A DNA stretch of 64,000 bases from assembly GCA_002702705.1 (NCBI GenBank), contig PABH01000055.1:1-64000 (forward strand). Reading direction: 5' to 3'. Of this stretch, positions 37,168 through 46,241 are shown one piece after another (position 1 is the first letter of the stretch; each line of letters starts with the position of its first letter). The stretch comes from Anaerolineaceae bacterium. Lineage in GTDB: Bacteria > Chloroflexota > Anaerolineae > Anaerolineales > Anaerolineaceae. The position numbers were made by a program, and so were the translations under genes. A model generated the notes under the pieces. That model did not search any database. It was not told the origin of the DNA and worked only from the letters and a program-made list of their open reading frames with translations.

Positions 37168-39018
37168 TTAATCGATATTTTGTTGATGCCAAATTTCTAC
37201 TGATAACATAGCCCCTAATTTGGAGGTATGGTTCGCACCAGCCATATGTTCACTGACCAAATTCTTGATTACTTGTGGTTTGAGATAACCACGATTTAGA
37301 TGACGTTCGTTTAATAGGATGTTTTCTACCCAGGTGCGAAGATTGGTTCTAAACCAGTTGGTATAGTCTTTGTAAGGCCGATTTTTGGGACCAGCTAAGC
37401 GGTGCAAGCCCTTATTTCGTAAATGCCATTGGATGAATTGCCAGTTTCTTAACATCAATTCCCGGGCACAAGAAATCATTGGCAGCCCTGTTTGGGCAAT
37501 CGGGATTTTTGCATATTCGGGATAATAGCGGATAAAAGCCTGGTTCATTAACGTGCGGGATAACCTTAACCACGGAGGGAGGGTTAGAGAAAAATCTAAA
37601 AGGTCATTATCCGCGAAAGGCAATCGTATTTGTGCTCTATGGCGTGAGACTTCGACCCCGTTGATTGTCATCCGTGGAACACGTTGGGTCAGGTCAAAAT
37701 AAATACGTTGATCTGTCATTTGTTTTGCTTTTGAAGCCAGCATCCCCGTTTTAAAATCATTAAGTAAGGATTCCCTGGTATTCTCATAAAAAGAATCGGT
37801 AAAAACACTGGCATGGTCTGGCGTGTCAAACGTTAATACCCGATAATCTCGATATGCCTCCAGGTGAACTTCCATTAAGGTATGTTCATCATAGTCTGCC
37901 CAAAATCGTGGACGAACCCCGAATCCCATCATGGCGTCCCCTAAAAAACCCTTAAAAATTGTGTTTGTTATCTGGCTTTCTTGTTCAATATTCGCAAAAG
38001 CATGAAGATTTATAATATTTGCATTTCCATCGGTCAGGCGAATTGCTTTTTCACCTTTCTCAAGTATCCAATCCGATGGCAGCTCAAAAAAATGATGGAT
38101 TGTGCCAGCCTTTTTTGCGGCTTCTTTTGCAAAACGAGCGTCATCAGAGCCTGGAATACTCCAGGAAAAAGTATGTAGTGGCTGTTTACTGATGTCTGCC
38201 ATGAGAGCCAGGATAAATCGTGAATCAAGACCACCGCTTAACATTAACCCAATTCCACTTTCACCATGATATTGTCGCTGAATGGCTTTTTTCATATGCA
38301 TCATATATTCTTCGATATAGGAATCAACGCTTCGCAAAGGATGCTGTTGGGTTAGCTGGAAAAAATGATAAGGTTTAATTGTGAGTTCACCGTTAGAAAA
38401 TGTTAAAATACTTCCTTGCGGCATTAACTTGATATTGCTTAACATGGTCCGCTGACCCAAAATGTGGTCAAAGGTGAAGATTTCTGATATTGCAGTTAAA
38501 TCGACACTGCGCGAGATATTATGATCTACCAATAGCGCACGGATCCCGGAAGAAAACAAAAATTGTTTTCCAATTTGGGCATAATAAAGCGGGTGTAAGC
38601 CCATCCGGTCATTAATAATTTTTATTGTTTTTGTGTCCACATGCCATATTAAAATCAAACAAGCCGCATTTAATAAACTGGCAAATTGTTCACCGTACAC
38701 CAGGTATAAATTCAACAATATATTTTCATCAGTTACTTTTTCTAAAAAAATGTTTTTATCTTCTAATTTTTTTACCAAATCTAAACGGTTATAGATTTCC
38801 CCATAAAAAATAAATCCGATGTTGTTTTTATCATTCCAAACAATAGAATGATGATCATTTAGTTCCACTAATTCAATCGCACCATAACCAAATCCATCTT
38901 CTACGTAGGTTTTGGTATAAAAATGGGATTCGTTCTCTAACGCATTCGCCATGGCATCGATAAAATGAAGCCCCTCGTCCCTTTTTAATGGTTTTAAATA
39001 TCCGATGACGCCAGGCAT
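37168..39018 (-). CDS. Asparagine synthase-like protein without the glutaminase Cys
   Basis: 616 aa. The N-terminal Ntn-hydrolase-type domain is recognisable (GFIFYGEIYN, LHPLYYAQIGKQFLFSSG) but starts MPGVIG, so the Cys2 nucleophile is replaced by Pro and glutamine hydrolysis should be lost. The synthetase half keeps its PP-loop SGGLDSR (~residues 264-270). Such proteins (compare beta-lactam synthetase and lasso-peptide cyclase, which also lack Cys) adenylate a carboxylate and form an amide from another amine. It sits between a sulfotransferase and glycosyltransferases, so a glycan-linked amide is possible. Contrast the intact MCGIAG enzyme at 51217. Confidence 0.85.
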   Translation of the reverse strand: MPGVIGYLKPLKRDEGLHFIDAMANALENESHFYTKTYVEDGFGYGAIELVELNDHHSIVWNDKNNIGFIFYGEIYNRLDLVKKLEDKNIFLEKVTDENILLNLYLVYGEQFASLLNAACLILIWHVDTKTIKIINDRMGLHPLYYAQIGKQFLFSSGIRALLVDHNISRSVDLTAISEIFTFDHILGQRTMLSNIKLMPQGSILTFSNGELTIKPYHFFQLTQQHPLRSVDSYIEEYMMHMKKAIQRQYHGESGIGLMLSGGLDSRFILALMADISKQPLHTFSWSIPGSDDARFAKEAAKKAGTIHHFFELPSDWILEKGEKAIRLTDGNANIINLHAFANIEQESQITNTIFKGFLGDAMMGFGVRPRFWADYDEHTLMEVHLEAYRDYRVLTFDTPDHASVFTDSFYENTRESLLNDFKTGMLASKAKQMTDQRIYFDLTQRVPRMTINGVEVSRHRAQIRLPFADNDLLDFSLTLPPWLRLSRTLMNQAFIRYYPEYAKIPIAQTGLPMISCARELMLRNWQFIQWHLRNKGLHRLAGPKNRPYKDYTNWFRTNLRTWVENILLNERHLNRGYLKPQVIKNLVSEHMAGANHTSKLGAMLSVEIWHQQNID

Positions 39019-39771
39019 TTAATCCATCCCTGCTTTCGATGACTGAATGACTTCTTCAAACATAGTTTCATAGACTGTGTTTTTATAATGGTCTTTTAGT
39101 TCATCAAAATTTAAAACGACGTCTCTCAGGTCATCACTGGTGTGTTTTAACGTTTTGGATTCTACAAATTTGTATTCCACATTCAGGAATTTAAAAAGCG
39201 ATTTTAAGACGGCTTCCCGATCCGATAAAAGCTCTTCGTAATTAATGACCATTTTATTTAATGGTAATTCGGCGGTAAATTGGTTTAATTCCGCTTCCAA
39301 ATTTTCCCGTTCAGTTAATAGACTTTGAAAATCATCCACTTTTATTTCCATTGGAGGCATTCGGTCTGTTTCTTTATATAAATTCCAATAACCTGACTGA
39401 TCATGAAGCCTTTTAGCGTTAATTTTTGATACGACCGCTTTTACCGTATTTTGCCGCTGCATCTGAATGATATGAACATTTTTTTCAATTAATAAGTTCC
39501 TAAATAATTTTTGGTCCAAAACATTTATCAATTTGGTTTTAAAACCGCGTGCGGCGGCTTTGTTAATTAAAGATTTGGTCCAATATTGCTTGGCCCATTG
39601 GATTTGTTCCATAGCGGTTGCGCCTTTGTTCTCCATGACCGCAAACCGTTCATATACCGCGTCAATGTGCGGGTGAGATACCAACAGACTCGATAAATAG
39701 GTACTGCCATCTCGTTCGATAAATAAGATTACATAGGGGGTCATTTTGAAAGAAAAAAATAAATTATTCAT
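39019..39771 (-). CDS. Sulfotransferase
   Basis: 250 aa. The 5'-phosphosulfate loop is near the N-terminus (ERDGSTYLSSLLVSHP), and the 3'-phosphate-binding region is around IIQMQRQNTVKAVVSK. The C-terminal segment VINYEELLSDREAVLKSLFKFL is typical of NodH-like/PAPS-dependent sulfotransferases. The start could also be ATG 39744 (MTPYVILFIERD). It probably sulfates a sugar of the locus polymer using PAPS. The product is intact, unlike the homologue at 21628. It stops directly at the asparagine-synthase-like start (1-nt spacing). Confidence 0.82.
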   Translation of the reverse strand: MNNLFFSFKMTPYVILFIERDGSTYLSSLLVSHPHIDAVYERFAVMENKGATAMEQIQWAKQYWTKSLINKAAARGFKTKLINVLDQKLFRNLLIEKNVHIIQMQRQNTVKAVVSKINAKRLHDQSGYWNLYKETDRMPPMEIKVDDFQSLLTERENLEAELNQFTAELPLNKMVINYEELLSDREAVLKSLFKFLNVEYKFVESKTLKHTSDDLRDVVLNFDELKDHYKNTVYETMFEEVIQSSKAGMD

Positions 39772-39797
39772 AGGAGATCCTTACCGTAAGTTAAAAT

Positions 39798-40940
39798 TTA
39801 ACGCTGTGGCGCTAGTATTGATTTCCGTAAAATGGATAATACCCCTCTGTTAAAAATCCATTTTGGATTATAAGCTAAACCTATCTTGAGATACCGGTTG
39901 GCCTCTTTAAGGTTGTTATTTTGAAATTCTTTAAACCCCAGGTTTACTGCAGCTTGGGAAAGAAATTTCTTTTTATGTTTGGAGACAATCGAATGGATTT
40001 CCGGTGGAAAATGCTGATAGATGGTTTCCAGGAAAGATAAAGGATCTTGAATTTTTGGCAGTTCCGTCCAACCAACCAATTGATTTAAGAATAACTTGCC
40101 ATCATTTTGTAATAATTCCGGGTTTTTCTGAAAAGCTTTGGATAAATTTTCTCTGGCTTCGTTAAACTCATTGCTGACAAAGTCATTCGCGGCTGCACGT
40201 AAAAAAGCCTGGCTGTAAGCCTTTTCTTTTAAGTTGGCCCAATTGGATGGAAGATTGTTTGTTAAGAAAGTTTTGTCTAAAACAGCAAAACTGGCATGAG
40301 TCATCTGGCTTCGGTTGCGTGTCATTTGAGCGGTGTGGAAACGGTAATAAGAAACAGTATGGTTTACCGAAACCATTTTCCCCCCAGCCAAAGCCAAACG
40401 AATCCAAAAATCCCAGTCTTCATATGATCTTAGGTTTGTATCAAATAACCCAACCTTTTCCTGCCAATCTCTTCGAATAACGACACTGCCAACATGGAGC
40501 GGATTTCCTAACAATAATTTACTACTATCCTCCGGTAAGGTACTGCTGAACTGACGTTTTATTGGTTCGTCATTATGGTTTATTAAATACGCCGATCCAG
40601 CCGCCATCGCTATCTCAGGGTTCTTTTCCATTACATCAATCAATTTGGTTAATTTATCTGGCGTAAATAAATCATCGGAATCTAAAAAGGAAATATACTC
40701 CCCGCTTGATATGGTCAAACCAGTATTCCGAGCTGCGGATAAACCCTGATTTAGTTGTCGGATGTATAAAATTCGACGATCATTAAATTCGTTAACAATT
40801 TTATATGTATGGTCTTTGGAACCATCATCTACGACAACACACTCAAGGTTTTGATAGGATTGATCCAGAACACTTTGAATTGCTTTACCTACATATACTG
40901 CCTGATTGTACGCAGGGATTATTACACTTACGAGTTTCAT
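39798..40940 (-). CDS. Glycosyltransferase family 2 with helical C-terminal extension
   Basis: 380 aa. KLVSVIIPAYNQAVYV, VVVDDGSKDHT, NQGLSAARNTG and LDSDD give the GT-A domain. Residues ~225-370 are alpha-helical and TPR-like (AAVNLGFKEFQNNNLKEANR), which may dock partner enzymes. It starts 12 nt after the membrane glycosyltransferase stop. It resembles the GT2 at 33843 in the catalytic half only. Confidence 0.9.
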   Translation of the reverse strand: MKLVSVIIPAYNQAVYVGKAIQSVLDQSYQNLECVVVDDGSKDHTYKIVNEFNDRRILYIRQLNQGLSAARNTGLTISSGEYISFLDSDDLFTPDKLTKLIDVMEKNPEIAMAAGSAYLINHNDEPIKRQFSSTLPEDSSKLLLGNPLHVGSVVIRRDWQEKVGLFDTNLRSYEDWDFWIRLALAGGKMVSVNHTVSYYRFHTAQMTRNRSQMTHASFAVLDKTFLTNNLPSNWANLKEKAYSQAFLRAAANDFVSNEFNEARENLSKAFQKNPELLQNDGKLFLNQLVGWTELPKIQDPLSFLETIYQHFPPEIHSIVSKHKKKFLSQAAVNLGFKEFQNNNLKEANRYLKIGLAYNPKWIFNRGVLSILRKSILAPQR

Positions 40941-40951
40941 GCTTCACCTGT

Positions 40952-42496
40952 TTATTTTGGATTGTAATAATAAATATTTGCCTGATCAGTTTGCACAATC
41001 AATTCCAAGGGTAATGTGGTTCTTAATTCGGTTTCCGTAGGAAAGGCTGTGCTGTTAAGTTTCGTGAAATACACCAATAAATCACCCGTTTTTAAAGTAC
41101 CGTTTTTTAAGTTATTTATTTGCTCAGCGTATAAGGTGTTATTTGATTGGGAAATACTTAAGTACTTGCGAGGCAGGGTGACCGCCGCTACATTCGTATA
41201 ATAATAGATGGGTTCCGGGGCATTGGATACCAGCGTTTGATCGGTTAGGATGGGATTAAGTTCACCCCAAACTTGCGCTGTTCGCCAATATTCATGATTA
41301 AACCCAATACCAGCAAGATGGTCATTTTGAACTTTTGGGGTAACGTAGAGTATTTGGCCAATAATAAAAACAACCAGAAATGAAATAATCATCCGGAATA
41401 AGATCTTATTTTCTTCGGCTTTTTTAATGAGAATGGCCGCGGCAAAAACGATAGCAAAATATAATGGGGACAAAATTCTAGTATCAAGTGGAATATTTGC
41501 ATCCAGGAAGATAATTGAAAAAAGAATAAAAGCGGGATAAACCAATGAAAATAATAAAATAAGATTATTAATTGGCATATCTTTTTGAAGTGATTTATTA
41601 AAAACTTTGGGGAACCCCAATGTTTTTAAGGCAAGTAAACTAAGCAAGAAAAATAAAAACAAAACCAAAATTTTAATAATGAAAGGTGCATTTTCGGGAA
41701 TAAAAAACCATTCTAAGAAGGTGCCTATTCCGGTTTTAATTTTATCAAGGGTTAGGACGTTGAATCCAAACTCACGATTGGTTGATGAACCGTTTTGTAA
41801 ATAACTTATTATTAACCATAAGCCCAAAAAAATTACAGTGGGCATGGTAATTAAAAACGATTGGCGAATTTTATTCATCCAAGTTTGGGATGACCAAAAT
41901 AATATAAACAATACCGCGCTTCCTAAAAAGACGATACCAGCATACCTGGTTAACACAGTACTGGCAAAACCAAACCCGATAAAAAAAAGAAACCAAGATG
42001 ACTGCTCTGATTTTGAGAGCGTTTCTGCCAATAAATATAAACTTAGGAATCCGAGCCCTAAAAAAAGACCTTCAGACCAAGCTCTTGAAAAGATAATCAG
42101 GGTTGGAAAACTGGTGCCGATAATGGTGAGTAATAAAATTCGTGTGAATTTATGATGGGGTAATAATCTTATTAAGATTAAGCAAGATGTTATTAAAAAG
42201 AAACCTAAGAGGATTAACTGAACACCCCGGATAAAAACCATATCAGGTAACCCAAAAACATCTGCTAAAGACCAAATAGCTGGATATAAAGGCGGGTAGT
42301 GGCTGATCCATTCAGATTGCCCTGCACCGGTAGAAACCCGAAAGCCATTGCCAGAAGCCAAATTGTTGGATGTATTTAAATAGACAACTGAATCCGGTGT
42401 TAACCCGATTCCAAATGTCGTCATATAAAAAACCATTAATATGGATAACAAAATAATAATAATGGCTGGAAGATGTTGTGTTTTGTTTAAAACCAT
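40952..42496 (-). CDS. Membrane glycosyltransferase, GT39/ArnT-like
   Basis: 514 aa with roughly ten to twelve membrane helices. The first outside loop contains GLTPDSVVYLNTSNNLASG, with the Asp expected in GT-C enzymes, and QSEWISHYPPLYPAIW, a recognisable polyprenyl-phosphate-sugar transferase feature. The C-terminal ~120 residues form a soluble external domain. Same broad family as the 15552 gene but longer. Its ATG shares one base with the wzt stop (TAATG). Confidence 0.82.
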   Translation of the reverse strand: MVLNKTQHLPAIIIILLSILMVFYMTTFGIGLTPDSVVYLNTSNNLASGNGFRVSTGAGQSEWISHYPPLYPAIWSLADVFGLPDMVFIRGVQLILLGFFLITSCLILIRLLPHHKFTRILLLTIIGTSFPTLIIFSRAWSEGLFLGLGFLSLYLLAETLSKSEQSSWFLFFIGFGFASTVLTRYAGIVFLGSAVLFILFWSSQTWMNKIRQSFLITMPTVIFLGLWLIISYLQNGSSTNREFGFNVLTLDKIKTGIGTFLEWFFIPENAPFIIKILVLFLFFLLSLLALKTLGFPKVFNKSLQKDMPINNLILLFSLVYPAFILFSIIFLDANIPLDTRILSPLYFAIVFAAAILIKKAEENKILFRMIISFLVVFIIGQILYVTPKVQNDHLAGIGFNHEYWRTAQVWGELNPILTDQTLVSNAPEPIYYYTNVAAVTLPRKYLSISQSNNTLYAEQINNLKNGTLKTGDLLVYFTKLNSTAFPTETELRTTLPLELIVQTDQANIYYYNPK

Positions 42497-43713
42497 TATT
42501 CTGTAGGGTTTGGAAGAATATTAAATACAGCCTGTAAATCGGTAATGCCCCGGCTGCCTGTGTTGGACGTCATAACAAAGTCCAAAGCGCGATCAATACG
42601 ATCGTAATATTTGGATAAATCATGGTATGCCATATTTACACCAAGTTGGTATGTTCCGGGAGCTAGATTTAACTTAAGCTTAAACTCAATCAGTCGAGAA
42701 GAGTTTGCTTCAAAATTGGGGGTTGAGATTTGAGCCCATTCTGTTGTGTAGTCATAAACCTTTTGCCCATCCGGAGTACGGATCATGCAAGCAAAAATGG
42801 GGTGGGGTGCTTCCTCATGAAAATCAACTCGAAAACGGACAGAAACGGATTCACCTGATTCAAAGGTATAGGCGGTTTGCTGATTTTCGCGAAGGAGTTC
42901 GACATTGTTAATCACAGCAGCGTGTGTCATAATCCGCTGCCCAATGCCATCGGATATATTTTCCCCAATGTCATTATAGGTTGTAGCTGCTTCACGTAAG
43001 ATATTAGAATATTCAGCTGTCGCATCCGCTGTCGGACCTTGAAAAGCAGGGTTACCGCGGTACATGACAATACATTCACTGCATACTTTTTGAATGGCTC
43101 GCATATTATGAGATACAAAAATGAGGGTTGTACCTTTTTTAATTAAATCAACCATGCGATCATAGCATTTTTTTTGAAAAGCCATATCTCCCACAGCCAA
43201 AACTTCATCAACTAACAAAATATCAGGGTCAATATGGGCGGCAACCGAAAAACCCAATCGAGCATACATTCCGGAAGAATATCGTTTAACAGGAGTATCA
43301 AGGAATTTTCCAATACCCGCAAAATCAACGATCTCATCAAAGCGGGTTTGAATTTCTTGTTTCCGCATACCCAGGATTGTCCCGTTAAGAAAAATATTTT
43401 CCCGTCCGGTTAATTCCGGGTGAAAACCTGCTCCAAGTTCAATCAGGGCTGAAAAACGACCATTCATATTAATTTTGCCGGATGAGGGAAAAGTCACTTT
43501 GGAAAGCAGCTTTAAAATCGTTGTTTTCCCGGCACCGTTTGGACCAATAATACCCAAAGCTTGCCCGGGATAGAGGGAAAAATCGACCTCTTTAACGGCC
43601 CAATGGTATTGGTTTTTTTGATTACGAAAATTTACCAACGACCTTAAACTAAGTGGGGCTTTCCCGATGCGGTATTTTTTTGAAACATTTTGTACTTCGA
43701 TAGTTGGCAACAT
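42496..43713 (-). CDS. wzt: ABC exporter ATPase with carbohydrate-binding C-terminus
   Basis: 405 aa. The ATPase half has Walker A GPNGAGKTT, signature YSSGMYARLGFS and Walker B ILLVDEVLAVGD. Residues ~275-400 form a Wzt-C-like beta-sandwich (FESGESVSVRFRVDF, LAPGTYQLGVNMAYHD), which in known exporters recognises the modified non-reducing end of the polymer. This suggests that chain completion involves a terminal modification that is read by Wzt. The adjacent wzm is 11 nt upstream. Confidence 0.94.
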   Translation of the reverse strand: MLPTIEVQNVSKKYRIGKAPLSLRSLVNFRNQKNQYHWAVKEVDFSLYPGQALGIIGPNGAGKTTILKLLSKVTFPSSGKINMNGRFSALIELGAGFHPELTGRENIFLNGTILGMRKQEIQTRFDEIVDFAGIGKFLDTPVKRYSSGMYARLGFSVAAHIDPDILLVDEVLAVGDMAFQKKCYDRMVDLIKKGTTLIFVSHNMRAIQKVCSECIVMYRGNPAFQGPTADATAEYSNILREAATTYNDIGENISDGIGQRIMTHAAVINNVELLRENQQTAYTFESGESVSVRFRVDFHEEAPHPIFACMIRTPDGQKVYDYTTEWAQISTPNFEANSSRLIEFKLKLNLAPGTYQLGVNMAYHDLSKYYDRIDRALDFVMTSNTGSRGITDLQAVFNILPNPTE

Positions 43714-43724
43714 AGAATAACCTT

Positions 43725-44519
43725 TTAAATAATATCTGCGAATTGAACTTCAACTTTTTTAAAGAATAAGTAACCAATAATTAAAACAATTACCGCGATC
43801 AGTGCACTGACTAGAAAACTTGTGCCTGGAAGAGAGCTATGCAGCATAACGGATCGGTATGCCTCAATAATGCCGACCATGGGGTTTAACTGATATAAAA
43901 ACTGCCACTTTTCCGGAACAAAGGAAACTGGATAAATAATTGGTGTTGCGTATAACCAGAGTTGTAACAATAAGACGAATAAATGCCGAATATCTCGATA
44001 AAATGCGTTTAGAGCCGAGGCGATTAAACCAATGCCCAATGCAAATGCCAATTCAACCAGGATGATCACCGGTAAAAATAACCAGACAACAAGTTGAATC
44101 TGGATTTTGAAGATAATCATAAGAATGATCAAAATAATATAAGCGATAAAAAAATCAACTACCCGGGCTAAGAGAGCGGATACAACCAAAATTTCACGCG
44201 GAAAATAGATTTTTGAAACAAGATTCATGTTTTGAACAATGGATTCAACCATATCGTTAATTGAGGAGGAGAACAAAATCCATGGGACCATTGCCGTATA
44301 CGAAAAAACAATATATGGAATATCACCGGTATCCACTTTCAGGAAAAATGAAAATACGGTTGTGAAAATTAATACGGTTGCCAGCGGTTGTAAGATAGCC
44401 CAAAAACCTCCTAAAACGGATTGTTGATAGCGGGCTTTTAAGATCCGGGAAGTCCAAGCAAACAGTAAATCTTTATAAAATAAGGAAGTTTGGTTTTGGT
44501 GTAATTTTGTCTCTGTCAT
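43725..44519 (-). CDS. wzm: ABC exporter permease for polysaccharide
   Basis: 264 aa, six membrane helices, ABC-2 type. Typical blocks: YQQSVLGGFWAILQPL at the amphipathic entry helix, NAFYRDIRHLFVLLLQLWLYATPIIYP, and LNPMVGIIEAYR. It works with Wzt to flip undecaprenyl-linked polysaccharide. AGGAA lies before the ATG. It starts 7 nt after the propeller-protein stop, so the operon most likely begins with that gene at 45996. Confidence 0.95.
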   Translation of the reverse strand: MTETKLHQNQTSLFYKDLLFAWTSRILKARYQQSVLGGFWAILQPLATVLIFTTVFSFFLKVDTGDIPYIVFSYTAMVPWILFSSSINDMVESIVQNMNLVSKIYFPREILVVSALLARVVDFFIAYIILIILMIIFKIQIQLVVWLFLPVIILVELAFALGIGLIASALNAFYRDIRHLFVLLLQLWLYATPIIYPVSFVPEKWQFLYQLNPMVGIIEAYRSVMLHSSLPGTSFLVSALIAVIVLIIGYLFFKKVEVQFADII

Positions 44520-44526
44520 ATAATTC

Positions 44527-45996
44527 CTATTGTCTTTTTTTATTGCGAATGAAGAAAAAGAGGAGTAATAAAATAGCAGTGGGGATCATGGCATAAAAAA
44601 CAGGTGCAGCAGGTGAATAGACACCAGCAGTTTTTGAAAATTGAGGTTGGGCGGCAGAATCTGATTGATTTAATTCTGGTGTACTGGTAGCTGTCACCTC
44701 AAGATTAATGGCTGATATTTCAGCATCATTTGATTTATCGTATTGCACAACTTCCGCTTGTGATGAATCCAAAAGTTTATATGAGTACCACGCTCCCGTT
44801 AGATTTTCCCTGCGAACATTATTCCACCAAGTGGCAAAAATAAGATTTCCTTGTGCGATAACCGCTTGCGGGGCGGAGGGATCAAAACTACTGGTAACCG
44901 GTCCCGAAACGATCGGTTCGAGTGCTGTCCACCGATTACCGACCCAGCGGCTGTACCACATACCATGAATCTCAGGTTCAACGGTGCGGTTACCAAGAAT
45001 CATGTGGATGTGATTATCGTTATCTTTATTTAAAATAGCATATTCATATTCACCGACTTCGGGAAAAGGGCGGATTGGAATCGACCACGTATCACCATAA
45101 TCGTCAGAAGTACGCATCCAGCGAGTAGCAGGAAAATCATCCATATAAATGAGAATTAATTGATCACCCGAATCGATCATAGTCGGCCAATTGGCAGAAT
45201 AGTCATCGCCTTCTCTTCTGGCAATAATCGTATCCACTTCAAAAGCAGTCTGTTTTTCGTTTAATCGGCCGTAAAATATGGTTTCCCCTACTCCTGCCAG
45301 ACTCACTTGAGACCAGGCGACGTGCACCTGGTCAAAATGGTCTACAGTGGCTTGAATTGCTGCTGGCCACTCGTCTTCTATTGAAACAAGTGATAAAGCT
45401 AATGGTTTACTCCAGGTATTACCAAAATCATCCGAAGTAATAAGATACAATCCATTACCAATTTCTTGACCACCGTAAAAGACAAGTATTCTTCCGTTTT
45501 GCTGTTGGACAGATGTAATAAAAGGAAGTGGGTCTGCTTTATTTGCGATAACAACGGGAGAAGTCCATAAGGAAGCGTTATCTACATCCGTGATATATGC
45601 TTTGGTATGGTATACAGAACCCGATTTGTCTGTACCTACGTAATACAGTAAGTGCATATCATTATTTTGATCAAGAAAAGCGGATTGTAGAGTTTGTGCT
45701 CCACCACCCAAACCGGTCAAGATAATATCAATCGGTGGCGTCCAACCCTCATCTTGATTCCATTTTCGGTAAAAAATTGCATTTTGTGATGCGTTAATTG
45801 CTTCATAGTTAAAGACATGAATATTTTTCGCCTGATCCGGTACCAACAGTGGTGCTCGAGCGGTATCTTCAAAATTGGGTATTCTTTGAATAGGCTGCCA
45901 CTCGGTACTGATTTGGTTAAAACCAACCAACTGTGCAGTTATCAACACGGATAGTAAGATTTTTGAAAGGAAGTTGTTAATTAGGTTCAAGGTCAT
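44527..45996 (-). CDS. Secreted sialidase-fold (Asp-box) propeller protein with C-terminal anchor
   Basis: 489 aa. N-terminal hydrophobic signal (~10-26). Asp-box repeats SDDFGNTWS (~188-196) and SDDYGDTWS (~297-305) mark a BNR-type beta-propeller. The C-terminus has one hydrophobic helix followed by RNKKRQ, a membrane anchor. Asp-box folds occur in sialidases, but the sialidase FRIP motif and arginine triad are not evident, so catalysis should not be assumed. A larger related protein is at 55002. It is the first gene of the wzm-wzt unit. No good ribosome site is seen before the ATG. Possible role: surface glycan binding or trimming. Confidence 0.75.
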   Translation of the reverse strand: MTLNLINNFLSKILLSVLITAQLVGFNQISTEWQPIQRIPNFEDTARAPLLVPDQAKNIHVFNYEAINASQNAIFYRKWNQDEGWTPPIDIILTGLGGGAQTLQSAFLDQNNDMHLLYYVGTDKSGSVYHTKAYITDVDNASLWTSPVVIANKADPLPFITSVQQQNGRILVFYGGQEIGNGLYLITSDDFGNTWSKPLALSLVSIEDEWPAAIQATVDHFDQVHVAWSQVSLAGVGETIFYGRLNEKQTAFEVDTIIARREGDDYSANWPTMIDSGDQLILIYMDDFPATRWMRTSDDYGDTWSIPIRPFPEVGEYEYAILNKDNDNHIHMILGNRTVEPEIHGMWYSRWVGNRWTALEPIVSGPVTSSFDPSAPQAVIAQGNLIFATWWNNVRRENLTGAWYSYKLLDSSQAEVVQYDKSNDAEISAINLEVTATSTPELNQSDSAAQPQFSKTAGVYSPAAPVFYAMIPTAILLLLFFFIRNKKRQ

Positions 45997-46241
45997 AATG
46001 TAGACAAATATGATATAGTAGCTAAAAGTTATAAAATTTTTGATACGTGTGCTTACATTCTAATAAAAAAATCTGTAAGCTTAATAAATACATTATATGG
46101 TTATCAGATAATAAAAGTAGGAAATGTACATCTGAATTAACAACACAATACAAGACAAAATCATTTCAACCAACAGTGGTGTAGAGCCTATTACAAAACC
46201 ATATAAAATTTTCATGGTTTATTACTGATTTGGAGAAGTTT
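45997..46241. promoter_or_regulatory. Divergent intergenic region with a 7-bp inverted repeat
   Basis: This 245-bp gap between the start of the minus-strand propeller gene and the plus-strand PQQ-type lipoprotein must hold promoters for both. GCTTACA (46051-46057) and TGTAAGC (46074-46080) are exact inverted copies 16 nt apart and could be an operator or a weak hairpin. A plus-strand TTGATA at 46040-46045 with TAATAA at 46061-46066 is a poor promoter candidate (15-nt spacer). No gene of any size is seen here. Confidence 0.4.

Noticed and set aside
44527-45996. Calling the propeller protein a true sialidase
   Set aside because: Only two Asp-boxes are seen, and no FRIP motif or arginine triad could be identified.
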